36,363 nt of DNA from DATEJJ01 sp039649115 (lineage in GTDB: Bacteria > Actinomycetota > Actinomycetes > Mycobacteriales > Micromonosporaceae), in NCBI GenBank assembly GCA_039649115.1, contig JBBWZQ010000346.1:1-36363 (forward strand), read 5' to 3'. The number at the start of each line of letters is the position of its first letter. The stretch's first letter is position 1. A program made the position numbers and the translations under genes. Shown here piece after piece: positions 23,956-31,755 of the stretch. The notes below the pieces were generated by a model. That model had not been told where the DNA came from, ran no database searches, and saw only the letters and a program-made list of their open reading frames with translations.

Positions 23956-25490
23956 GCTTTCCCTACCTGGGCATTCTGACGGTCGCGCCGCTGGTCGGCG
24001 CGGCGGTCGTTGCCGCGATACCGAGGACGAGGCCGCAGGTCGCCAAGACGGTGGCGCTGGCCTGGTCGCTGGCCGTGTTCGCGCTCGCCGCCGTCATGTG
24101 GACGCAGTTCAAGGCCGGCGGGGCGCGGCTGCAGTTCCGCGAGTCGTACACCTGGATCCCCGCCTGGGGGGCCAGGTTCACCTTCGCCGCGGACGGCATC
24201 GCGCTGGTGATGCTGGCGCTGATCGCGCTGCTGGTACCGATCGTCATCCTCGCCTCCTGGCACGACGCCGAAGAGAGCCGCCGCTCGGTACCGACGTACT
24301 TCGCGCTGCTGCTCGCGCTGGAGTTCACGATGATCGGGGTGTTCGCCGCGGCGGACATCTTCCTGTTCTACGTGTTCTTCGAGATCATGCTCGTGCCGAT
24401 GTACTTCCTCATCGGCTCCTACGGCGGGGCCCGGCGCCAGTACGCCGCCGTGAAGTTCTTCCTCTACTCGCTCGTCGGCGGCCTGTTCATGCTCGCCGCG
24501 GTGATCGGGCTCTGGGTGGTCGGCCGCAGCCAGCTCGGCCACGCCACGTTCGACTGGCTGGAGCTGACGAAGCTCAACATGGCCACCAGCACCGAGCGCT
24601 GGCTGTTCCTCGGGTTCTTCGTGGCGTTCGCCATCAAGGCGCCGTTCTTCCCGTTCCACACCTGGTTGCCCGACGCCGGTGGCGCCGCGCCGGCCGGTGC
24701 CGCCGCGCTGCTCGTCGGCGTGCTCGACAAGGTGGGCACGTTCGGCATCCTGCGGTACTGCCTGCCGCTGTTCCCCGACGCCGCAAAGTACTTCGCGCCG
24801 CTCGGGCTCGCCCTGGCACTGGTCGGCATCGTGTACGGCGCGCTGCTCGCGGTCGGGCAGAACGACCTCAAGCGCCTGGTGAGCTACACGAGCATCGCGC
24901 ACTTCGGCTTCATCGGCATCGGCATCTTCGCCTTCACCACCCAGGCCGGTACGGGCTCCGTGCTCTACATGGTCAACCACGGGCTGGCCACCAGCCTGCT
25001 GTTCCTCGTGGTGGGCATGCTGGTCAGCCGCCGGGGCAGCGCGCTGGTCTCCGACTTCGGCGGCGCCGGCAAGCTGCTGCCGGTACTGGCCGGGGTGTTC
25101 CTCATCGCCGGCCTGGCCTCGCTGGCGCTGCCGGGCACCGGCCCGTTCGTCAGCGAGTTCCTGGTGCTGATCGGCACGTTCAGCGTCAACAAGACGGTCG
25201 GCGTGATCGCGACGGCCGGCATCATCCTGGCCGCCGGGTACGTGCTGTGGATGGTGCAGCGCACCACCCAGGGCACGCTGAACCCGGCGCTGGAGAAGGT
25301 CGACCGGATGCGCCAGGACATCTCCGCGCGCGAGGTCGCCGTGGTGGCTCCGTTGATCGCGCTGATCCTGCTGCTCGGCTTCTACCCGAAGCCGGTCCTC
25401 GACGTCATCAACCCGTCTGTCAAGGCCACGCTTTCCGACATCGGCAAGCAGGACCCGGCTCCGACGGTCGCCCAGGGAGGCGGCAAGTGA
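23952..25490 (+). CDS. nuoM: NADH-quinone oxidoreductase subunit M
   Basis: NuoM (512 aa) is the second antiporter-like pump subunit, with about fourteen helices. FYVFFEIMLVPMYFLIGSYG carries the conserved Glu, FPFHTWLPDAGGAAPAGAAA is the discontinuous-helix region, and VGQNDLKRLVSYTSIAHFG carries the Lys/Asp motif. ATG at 23952 overlaps the nuoL stop; the frame is open far upstream only as the shadow of nuoL. GTGA overlap with nuoN. Confidence 0.95.
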   Translation: MSFPYLGILTVAPLVGAAVVAAIPRTRPQVAKTVALAWSLAVFALAAVMWTQFKAGGARLQFRESYTWIPAWGARFTFAADGIALVMLALIALLVPIVILASWHDAEESRRSVPTYFALLLALEFTMIGVFAAADIFLFYVFFEIMLVPMYFLIGSYGGARRQYAAVKFFLYSLVGGLFMLAAVIGLWVVGRSQLGHATFDWLELTKLNMATSTERWLFLGFFVAFAIKAPFFPFHTWLPDAGGAAPAGAAALLVGVLDKVGTFGILRYCLPLFPDAAKYFAPLGLALALVGIVYGALLAVGQNDLKRLVSYTSIAHFGFIGIGIFAFTTQAGTGSVLYMVNHGLATSLLFLVVGMLVSRRGSALVSDFGGAGKLLPVLAGVFLIAGLASLALPGTGPFVSEFLVLIGTFSVNKTVGVIATAGIILAAGYVLWMVQRTTQGTLNPALEKVDRMRQDISAREVAVVAPLIALILLLGFYPKPVLDVINPSVKATLSDIGKQDPAPTVAQGGGK

Positions 25491-27064
25491 ATCTCTCGGC
25501 TCAATCCTGGCAGCTGCCGCATCTCAACTACGCGGCGCTGGCCCCGATGCTGATCCTGTTCGGGGCGGCGGCCGTGGGCGTGCTGGTCGAGGCGTTCGCG
25601 CAGCGCGGCCGCCGGTACCCGATCCATCTGGTCCTGGGCCTGGCAGCCCTCGTCGCCGCGCTGGTGGCGGTGGTCGTCGAGGCCGGTGCGCACCAGCTGA
25701 CCGCGTCGTCCGCGATCGCGGTCGACGGCCCGGCGCTGTTCCTGGAGGGTGCCCTGGTCGTGCTCGGCATCGTCGCGCTGCTGCTGGTGGCCGAGCGGTC
25801 GCTGGAGCCCGGCGGCGCGTTCGTCACTGAGCCGGCCGCGCGGACCCGCGATCTCGCCGCGCCAGCCGCGGTGACCGTCGGCACCGACGCCGACCGCGAC
25901 CCGGCGCGGCGGCGCGAGGGCGGCACCGAGGTGTACCCGCTGCTGCTGTTCGCCCTCGGCGGGATGATGCTGTTCGTCTCCGCCAACGACCTGCTGACCA
26001 TGTTCGTGGCGCTGGAGGTCTTCTCGCTGCCGCTGTACCTCATGTGTGGCCTGGCGCGCCGGCGGCGCCTGCTGTCGCAGGAGGCGGCGCTGAAGTACTT
26101 CCTGCTCGGCTCGTTCGCCTCGGCCTTCTTCCTGTTCGGCATCGCCATGATCTACGGCTTCGCGGGCCAGGTGCAGTTCGGCGCGATCAACACCGCGATC
26201 GGCAACTCGACGAACAGCAAGATCCTGCTGTACGTGGGCCTGGCCATGGTCGCGATCGGGCTGCTGTTCAAGGTGGCGGCGGTGCCGTTCCATGTCTGGA
26301 CGCCGGACGTCTACCAGGGTGCGCCGACGCCGATCACCGCGTTCATGGCGGCGTGCACCAAGACGGCCGCGTTCGGCGGGCTGCTGCGCGTGCTGTACGT
26401 GGCGTTCCAGAGTTCGCAGTGGGACTTCCGGCTGGTGCTCGGCGTGATCGCGGTACTCACGATGATCGTTGGCTCGGTCCTCGCGGTGACCCAGACCGAC
26501 ATCAAGCGGTTGCTCGCGTACTCGTCGATCGCGAACGCCGGGTACCTGCTGGTCGGCACGCTCGCCCTGTCCAAGGACGGCCTGTCCTCGTCGCTGTTCT
26601 ACCTCGTCGCGTACGGCTTCACCGTGCTCGCCGCGTTCGGCGTGGTGACCCTGGTGCGGGACGCGGACGGCGAGGCCACGCACCTGTCGCGCTGGGCCGG
26701 GCTGGGCCGCCGCTCGCCGGTGCTGGCCGGGCTGTTCACGTTCCTCATGCTCGCGTTCGCCGGCATCCCGCTGACGAGCGGGTTCACCAGCAAGTTCGCG
26801 GTGTTCGCCGCGGCGCTCGGCGCGCACCAGACGTGGCTGGTCATCTTCGGGGTGCTGAGCAGCATGGTCCTCGCGTTCCCGTACCTGCGGGTGGTCGTGA
26901 TGATGTGGCTGTCGGAGCCCGGCGAGACCACCACCACGGTGTCCATTCCGGGCGCGCTGACCTCGGCCTCGCTCGGCGTCGGCGCGCTCGCCACGCTCCT
27001 GCTGGGAGTCGCACCGGCCCCGCTGCTGGACCTGACGGCGAAGGCCGCCGAGTTCGTCCGCTGA
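25487..27064 (+). CDS. nuoN: NADH-quinone oxidoreductase subunit N
   Basis: NuoN (525 aa) is the third pump subunit and ends the nuo run. Marks: MFVALEVFSLPLYLMCGLAR with the conserved Glu, VPFHVWTPDVYQGAPTPITA, and VTQTDIKRLLAYSSIANAGY. A hydrophilic insertion of about 40 residues (EPAARTRDLAAP and on, residues ~110-145) sits between early helices, as in other actinobacterial NuoN. GTG at 25487 overlaps the nuoM stop. A weak 5-bp hairpin (27065-27081) follows the gene, then the polyprenyl synthase starts 48 bases downstream. Confidence 0.95.
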   Translation: MNLSAQSWQLPHLNYAALAPMLILFGAAAVGVLVEAFAQRGRRYPIHLVLGLAALVAALVAVVVEAGAHQLTASSAIAVDGPALFLEGALVVLGIVALLLVAERSLEPGGAFVTEPAARTRDLAAPAAVTVGTDADRDPARRREGGTEVYPLLLFALGGMMLFVSANDLLTMFVALEVFSLPLYLMCGLARRRRLLSQEAALKYFLLGSFASAFFLFGIAMIYGFAGQVQFGAINTAIGNSTNSKILLYVGLAMVAIGLLFKVAAVPFHVWTPDVYQGAPTPITAFMAACTKTAAFGGLLRVLYVAFQSSQWDFRLVLGVIAVLTMIVGSVLAVTQTDIKRLLAYSSIANAGYLLVGTLALSKDGLSSSLFYLVAYGFTVLAAFGVVTLVRDADGEATHLSRWAGLGRRSPVLAGLFTFLMLAFAGIPLTSGFTSKFAVFAAALGAHQTWLVIFGVLSSMVLAFPYLRVVVMMWLSEPGETTTTVSIPGALTSASLGVGALATLLLGVAPAPLLDLTAKAAEFVR

Positions 27065-27112
27065 CCAGCCCTCCCTGCTGGGGGCCGGTGAGCGGTATGG
27101 CATCGTGGAAGT

Positions 27113-28126
27113 GTGGTTAGCGCGCCTGGAGGCACCTCGATCGGTGTCAGCCTCACCGATCCCGTGCTGGAAGCGAGCATCGTGGCGCGCCTGGCCGACG
27201 TGGAGAACCGGCTGCGGGCGGCCGTCAGCAGTGACGACCCGCTGGTCGCCGAGGCGGCCCTGCACCTGGTCGACGCGGGCGGCAAGCGGTTCCGCCCGTT
27301 GCTGGTGGCGATCGCGGCCCAGTTCGGCGACCCTGACCGGCCCGAGATCACCGGCGCCGCCGCCGTGGTCGAGCTCACCCACCTCGCGACGCTGTACCAC
27401 GACGACGTGATGGACGAGGCCGCGGTGCGCCGCGGCGCGCCCAGCGCCAACTCCCGCTGGGGCAACTCGCTGGCCATCCTGGTGGGGGACTTCCTGTTCG
27501 CGCAGGCCGCCGAGATCGCGGCGGAGCTGGGTCCGGATGCCGTACGGATCCAGGCGCGCACCTTCTCCCGCCTGGTCCACGGGCAGATCGCGGAGACCGT
27601 CGGGCCCCGGGACAGCGACCCGATCCGGCACTGCCTGCACGTGGTCGCCGAGAAGACCGGCTCGCTGATCGCCACCTCGGCGCGTTTCGGCGCGATGTTC
27701 GCCCAGGCGCCGCCGGACCAGGTGGACGCGCTGGCGCGGTACGGGGAAGCGATGGGCATCGCCTTCCAGCTCTCCGACGACCTGCTGGACATCTCCTCCG
27801 AGTCGCCGCAGTCCGGCAAGACTCCCGGCACCGACCTGCGCGAGGGGGTACCGACCCTGCCCGTGCTGTACGCGCTGCGCTCCGACGAGTCGGACCCGTC
27901 CTCGGTGCGGCTGCGCGAGGTACTGGCGGCCGGTGCGGTGACCGACGACGACCTGCACGCGGAGGCGCTCGGCCTGCTGCGCGAGTCGCCGGCGCTCAAG
28001 CGCGCCCGGGAGACGGTCCGCGGCTACGCCGAGCGGGCCCGCGTCGAGCTGATCTGCCTGCCGGACGCGCCGGCCCGCCGCGCGCTCAGGTCTCTCTGCG
28101 ATTTCATCGCCGACCGTACGAACTAG
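27113..28126 (+). CDS. Long-chain trans-polyprenyl diphosphate synthase
   Basis: This class I prenyltransferase (337 aa) builds an all-trans isoprenoid chain from IPP. The first Asp-rich motif is D97-D98-V-M-D101 (LYHDDVMDEAAVRRG) and the second is D222-D223-L-L-D226 (QLSDDLLD). GGKRFRP (56-62) is the IPP-binding segment. Position -5 before the first motif is Ala92 rather than a bulky aromatic, which in this family allows long products. With menG, a geranylgeranyl reductase and nuo in the same stretch, menaquinone side-chain synthesis is the natural role; exact length is not readable. GTG at 27113 lies 48 bases after nuoN, so co-transcription is likely. Confidence 0.92.
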   Translation: MVSAPGGTSIGVSLTDPVLEASIVARLADVENRLRAAVSSDDPLVAEAALHLVDAGGKRFRPLLVAIAAQFGDPDRPEITGAAAVVELTHLATLYHDDVMDEAAVRRGAPSANSRWGNSLAILVGDFLFAQAAEIAAELGPDAVRIQARTFSRLVHGQIAETVGPRDSDPIRHCLHVVAEKTGSLIATSARFGAMFAQAPPDQVDALARYGEAMGIAFQLSDDLLDISSESPQSGKTPGTDLREGVPTLPVLYALRSDESDPSSVRLREVLAAGAVTDDDLHAEALGLLRESPALKRARETVRGYAERARVELICLPDAPARRALRSLCDFIADRTN

Positions 28127-28207
28127 CAATACGCTCCGATATCGCCTCTCACCTGCGGCGATTCCATCGTGCCCGGTTCGTACCGACTTCTGGCGACGAG
28201 AGAACCG

Positions 28208-28236
28208 TTCACAAATCGGGGAGAATTTCATATGGT
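28208..28236 (+). promoter_or_regulatory. Sigma70-type promoter of the IclR gene
   Basis: TTCACA (28208-28213), a 17-bp spacer, then TATGGT (28231-28236) form a good housekeeping promoter (5/6 and 4/6 to consensus). It lies in an AT-rich part of the gap after the polyprenyl synthase and points to the regulator gene at 28274. Confidence 0.6.
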
Positions 28237-28273
28237 GTAAAGCCTGGTGCTGCTGCCATGGGGAGGTGCGGCG

Positions 28274-29062
28274 GTGCGTGATCCCCAAGGGGAACCTTCG
28301 GACTTGATCCGGAGCGTGTCCCGGGCTTTACGCGTGCTGGAAGCGGTCGGCGGTTCGCCGCGCGGTCTCACGGTCAAGCAGATCGCCCGCCGGTGCGAGT
28401 TGACCGTCGCGACCACCTACCACCTCGTGCGCACCCTCGCCTACGAGGGCTACGTGACGCGGCGCGAGGACGGCACCTACGTCGTGGGCATGGAGATCTC
28501 CGATCGCTTCCGCGAGCTGGTGGTCGCCTTCCGCGGCCCGGCCTCGGTCGGCGACGCGCTGCGCAAGGCGGCGCTGGACACGGGCTACAGCCACTACCTG
28601 GCGCGCTTCATCAGCGGGCGGGTGGTGCTCACCGCCGTGGCGGAGGGGCCGCGCTCGCCGTACCTGGAGGATCTGGTCCCGGGGTTCGACGACGGCGCGC
28701 ACGCGACGGCCCTCGGCAAGGGGCTGCTGGCCACGCTGACGGTCGAACAGCGGGCGCGGTACCTGCGGGACTACGGCATGCGCTCGTACACTCCCAACAC
28801 GCTGATCACGCCCGAGGCGCTGGAGGTGGACCTGGCCGCCGGCGAGCGGCGCGCGATGCAGATCGAGATCGGTCAGTACCGTCCCGGTCTGGCCTGTGCC
28901 GCCGTGCAGGCGGTCTCGGACCGCGACCAGGACCGCCGGGTGGTGATCGCGTGTGCGATGCCGGCGGCCGAGCTGATGACGTCGGCCAAGGTGATCCGTG
29001 GCCGGCTGGCCGCGGTGGCCCGCAACGTCGCGGCCATCTACGCCGACGAATCCCCTGCCTGA
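28274..29062 (+). CDS. IclR-family transcriptional regulator
   Basis: This DNA-binding regulator (262 aa) has an N-terminal winged helix-turn-helix (about residues 12-65: LRVLEAVGG, LTVKQIARRCELTVATTYHL, YVTRREDGTYVVG) and a C-terminal IclR effector domain (HATALGKGLLATL, then RPGLACAAVQAVSD). The effector is unknown. GTG at 28274 is preceded by GGGGAGG about eight bases away; the frame also opens at 28247. It has its own promoter and may control itself or neighbours. Its position next to the polyprenyl synthase and the sigma factor does not by itself indicate a target. Confidence 0.87.
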   Translation: MRDPQGEPSDLIRSVSRALRVLEAVGGSPRGLTVKQIARRCELTVATTYHLVRTLAYEGYVTRREDGTYVVGMEISDRFRELVVAFRGPASVGDALRKAALDTGYSHYLARFISGRVVLTAVAEGPRSPYLEDLVPGFDDGAHATALGKGLLATLTVEQRARYLRDYGMRSYTPNTLITPEALEVDLAAGERRAMQIEIGQYRPGLACAAVQAVSDRDQDRRVVIACAMPAAELMTSAKVIRGRLAAVARNVAAIYADESPA

Positions 29063-29080
29063 CCAGGCCGGGGCAGGAGC

Positions 29081-29106
29081 TGAACCGGCGCTGCGTTTCG
29101 CGCGTC
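29081..29106 (+). promoter_or_regulatory. SigL-type ECF promoter of the sigma operon
   Basis: TGAACC (29081-29086), a 16-bp spacer and CGTC (29103-29106) match the -35/-10 pattern known for mycobacterial SigL-type ECF promoters. It stands 33 bp before the sigma gene's start, so the sigma factor probably transcribes its own operon. Confidence 0.6.
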
Positions 29107-29138
29107 TTATGCGGGTAGGCGAGCAAAGGACAAACGGC

Positions 29139-29645
29139 GTGGACGATGCGGATCTGCTACGCGCGTTGTATGCCGAGCATGGCGACGCGCTCTTCGCGCA
29201 TGCCCTCCGCCTGGCCAGTGGTGACCGCCAGCGCGCCGAGGACCTTGTGCAGGAGACGCTGCTGCGGGCCTGGCGCCATCCGGAGGCGCTGGACCCCGAC
29301 CGCGGCTCGGTGCGGGCGTGGCTGTTCACGACCGCCCGGAACCTCGCCATCGACTCGTGGCGGCGGCGGTCGGTACGGGTCGGCGAGGTGGTCACGGACA
29401 CGCTGCCGGAGCCGCCCGGCGAGGACGAGACGGACCGTACCGTTGAGGCCTGGCTGATCGCCGAGGCGCTGGGCCGGCTGTCCCAGGTCCACCGGCAGGT
29501 GCTGGTCGAATGCTTCTACCAGGGCAGGTCGGTGGCCGAGGCGGCGTCCCGGCTCGGGGTGCCGCCCGGCACGGTCAAGTCCCGCACGCACTACGCGTTA
29601 CGTTCGCTGCGACTGGTACTGGAGGAAATGGGGGTGACGCAATGA
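29139..29645 (+). CDS. ECF RNA polymerase sigma factor (SigL-like)
   Basis: This is a group 4 sigma factor (168 aa). Region 2 covers about residues 5-75 (LYAEHGDALFAHALRL, AEDLVQETLLRAWRHP, ARNLAIDSWRRR). Region 4 covers about 110-165 (LSQVHRQVLVECFYQGRSVAEAASRLGVPPGTVKSR, helix-turn-helix). GTG at 29139 is chosen because AAAGGA lies upstream and an in-frame ATG at 29109 would overlap the promoter's -10 region. The stop overlaps the anti-sigma start (ATGA), giving coupled synthesis of the pair. It should be held inactive by the membrane anti-sigma until an envelope or redox signal arrives. The regulon is unknown. Confidence 0.92.
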   Translation: MDDADLLRALYAEHGDALFAHALRLASGDRQRAEDLVQETLLRAWRHPEALDPDRGSVRAWLFTTARNLAIDSWRRRSVRVGEVVTDTLPEPPGEDETDRTVEAWLIAEALGRLSQVHRQVLVECFYQGRSVAEAASRLGVPPGTVKSRTHYALRSLRLVLEEMGVTQ

Positions 29646-30355
29646 GATGCGCGGAAGCCATGGAGGCGGGCGCCTATGTCCTCGGCGCGCTTTCCCCGGC
29701 CGAGCGCTCCGCCTACCAGCGCCACATGGCCACCTGCAACGTGTGCCGCAACGAGGTGGCCGACCTGGCCGGCCTGCCGGGCCTGCTGGGCCGCCTCGAC
29801 GAGGCGACCGCGGCCGGCCTGTCCGGTCCGGACGGAGCCACCGTGGCGACCCTGCCACCGGCACCGCCGATGCTCCTGCCCGACCTGCTCGGCAAGGTCC
29901 GCGCCGAGCGGGCCCGGTCCCGCCGCCGCTTCCGCTGGCGGGCGGGTGCGCTGGCCTCGGCGGCGGCGTGCCTCGCGCTGCTGGCGAGCCTCGGCGTGTC
30001 CATGGCGAGCCAGCAGTCCGCGCCTCCCGGCGTGGTGCTGGCGTCGATGGAGGCGGTGCAGCAGGGCGAGCCGGTGACCGCGGTCATCGGGTACCAGGCG
30101 GCGCCGGACGGCGGCACCGACATCTACATGAGCTGCCTGTACGCGGACGCGTCCGATGCCAACGAGGAGTGGACGTTCCAGCTCGTGGTCTACCCGCGCC
30201 GCCAGGCCGAGGCGGACCTGACGCGGGACTGGCGCGCCTATCCGGGCGAGCACATCAACCTCCAGGCCCACAGCAAGTGGTCGCCGGGCGAGATCGACCG
30301 GATCGAGGTGCGGCTCGCCAACGGCACCCGCCTGCTGTCCTACCGAGCCACCTGA
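29642..30355 (+). CDS. Zinc-containing membrane anti-sigma factor
   Basis: The 237-aa protein has a ZAS-type N-terminal domain with H28-x3-C32-x2-C35 and an extra C3, the zinc site of sigma-binding anti-sigma factors. One transmembrane helix follows (about 101-121), then an extracytoplasmic C-terminal domain of about 115 residues. It would bind the ECF sigma factor in the cytoplasm and sense a signal outside, by regulated proteolysis or by thiol/zinc chemistry. ATG at 29642 overlaps the sigma stop. Its last 16 bases overlap the end of the convergent RarD gene. Confidence 0.88.
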   Translation: MRCAEAMEAGAYVLGALSPAERSAYQRHMATCNVCRNEVADLAGLPGLLGRLDEATAAGLSGPDGATVATLPPAPPMLLPDLLGKVRAERARSRRRFRWRAGALASAAACLALLASLGVSMASQQSAPPGVVLASMEAVQQGEPVTAVIGYQAAPDGGTDIYMSCLYADASDANEEWTFQLVVYPRRQAEADLTRDWRAYPGEHINLQAHSKWSPGEIDRIEVRLANGTRLLSYRAT

Positions 30356-31278
30356 AGCCCCGCGTCCACGACCTCCACGGCGTCGGCCCGGGCGGCGCGT
30401 GCCGCCCGGCGGCCGTAGCGCAGCGCGTCCCAGGTGAACACCGCCAGGGCCAGCCAGACCAGACCGAATCCGAGCAGCCGGGCCGGGGGCATCGGCTCGT
30501 GGTACAGCAGGACACCGCACATCAGTTGCAGGGTGGGCGTCACGTACTGCAGGACGCCGATGCTCGTCAGCGGAATCCGGTTCGCGGCGCTCGCGAACAG
30601 CAGCAGCGGGATGGCCGTCAGCACGCCGGAGATGGCCAGCAGCACCGCGTGCGTGGTCGACACGTGCCCGAAGGTGGACTGGCCGCGTTCGGTCAGCCAG
30701 GCGAGGTAGCCCACCGCGGGGATGGCGAGCACGCTCGACTCGATGAACAGGCCGTCGGCCGGCGGTACGCCGAGCCGCTTCTTGATCAGGCCGTAGGACC
30801 CGAACGTGACGGCCAGCGACAGCGCGATCCACGGCAACCGTCCATAGTCGACGGTCAGGACCACGACCGCCACCGTGCCGATGGACAGCGCCGCCCACTG
30901 CACCCGGCGCAGCCGCTCACCGAAGACGAACAGCCCGAACAGCACGGAGACCAGGGGGTTGATGAAGTAGCCCAATGAGGTCTCCACCACATGGTCGGAG
31001 TTCACGCCGTAGATGTAGATGCCCCAGTTGACGGCGATCAGGGCGGCCGCGAGGCAGATGCCGCCGAAGACGCGGGGCCGGCGCACCAGCGCGGCGACCG
31101 AGCGCCAGCGCACGGCCAGGGTCAGCAGGATCGCGACGAACAGGGACGACCAGATCACCCGGTGGGCGAGGATCTCCACGGGTGCGGCCGGCCGCAGCGC
31201 CTTGAAATAGATGGGGAAGAAGCCCCAACACAGATATGCGCCGAGGGCGTACAGGTATCCGCGGCGCAGTTGATCCAT
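30340..31278 (-). CDS. rarD: RarD-type EamA/DMT permease
   Basis: The 312-aa product has about ten membrane helices and the RarD signature: GAYLCWGFFPIYFKAL at the N-terminus, EILAHRVIWS, the NWGIYIYGVNSDHVVETSLGYF segment, and ALVTAIPLLLF-type helix (VLTAIPLLLFASAANRIPL). RarD belongs to the drug/metabolite transporter superfamily; the name comes from chloramphenicol sensitivity, but the true substrate is uncertain. ATG at 31278. It is downstream of eccE and the small membrane gene on the same strand, though 51 bases separate it from the latter. Its end overlaps the anti-sigma gene convergently. Confidence 0.88.
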   Translation of the reverse strand: MDQLRRGYLYALGAYLCWGFFPIYFKALRPAAPVEILAHRVIWSSLFVAILLTLAVRWRSVAALVRRPRVFGGICLAAALIAVNWGIYIYGVNSDHVVETSLGYFINPLVSVLFGLFVFGERLRRVQWAALSIGTVAVVVLTVDYGRLPWIALSLAVTFGSYGLIKKRLGVPPADGLFIESSVLAIPAVGYLAWLTERGQSTFGHVSTTHAVLLAISGVLTAIPLLLFASAANRIPLTSIGVLQYVTPTLQLMCGVLLYHEPMPPARLLGFGLVWLALAVFTWDALRYGRRAARAARADAVEVVDAGLQVAR

Positions 31279-31329
31279 GCGTCCACCGTAAGGGGTCCGA
31301 GGTGCTGGACTCCTTGCCGGTGACGAGGC

Positions 31330-31722
31330 TCACCGCTTCTTGAGGTCCGGCGTGATCAGGCTGAGCAGCCAGCTGACGGCGCCCACGATCAGCGCGCCGA
31401 GAATCGACGTCCATACCCCGTGCACCTCGAACGGCAGCCCGACGTGGGTGGCGATCTTTCCGGTCAGCCAGAACAGGAACCCGTTGACGACCAGTGCCAC
31501 CAGACCCAGCGTCAGCACGTAGAGCCCGCAGCCGATCATGTGGACGATCGGCTTGAGGACGGCATTGACCAGACCGAAGATCAGGGCGACCGCGAGCAGG
31601 GTGCCGATCTTCTTCGCGGTGGAGTCCGTGTTGATACTGACACCGCTGAGCACCGCGGTGGCGACCCAGAGGGCGACGGCGCTGATCAGGAGCCGCAGGA
31701 TGAAGCTGGACGCTGTGCGCAT
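31330..31722 (-). CDS. Four-helix holin-superfamily-IV-like membrane protein
   Basis: The 130-aa protein has four hydrophobic helices and short loops, with LIFGLVNAVLKPIVHMIGCGLYVLTLGLVALVVNGFLFWLTG in the middle, the pattern of the phage-holin family 4 / YvlD-like membrane proteins common in bacterial chromosomes. It is not evidence of a prophage; no phage genes are near. ATG at 31722 is chosen for a GGGAAG ribosome site; a GTG at 31749 is also in frame. It follows eccE by 33 bases on the same strand. Function unknown. Confidence 0.8.
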   Translation of the reverse strand: MRTASSFILRLLISAVALWVATAVLSGVSINTDSTAKKIGTLLAVALIFGLVNAVLKPIVHMIGCGLYVLTLGLVALVVNGFLFWLTGKIATHVGLPFEVHGVWTSILGALIVGAVSWLLSLITPDLKKR

Positions 31723-31755
31723 GCGGGCGATCTTCCCATGCCCGTGCACTCCGGA

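Noticed and set aside
27065..27081. Terminator after nuoN
   Set aside because: The hairpin has only a 5-bp stem with a 7-base loop and no T-run; the next gene starts 48 bases after nuoN, so read-through is more likely.
25382..28288. Long minus-strand open frame opposite nuoN and the polyprenyl synthase
   Set aside because: Shadow of two well-supported plus-strand genes; His/Arg/Gln-rich with no motif.
31330..31722. Prophage lysis gene
   Set aside because: The protein is holin-like only by superfamily; such four-helix proteins are common chromosomal genes and no phage gene is nearby.
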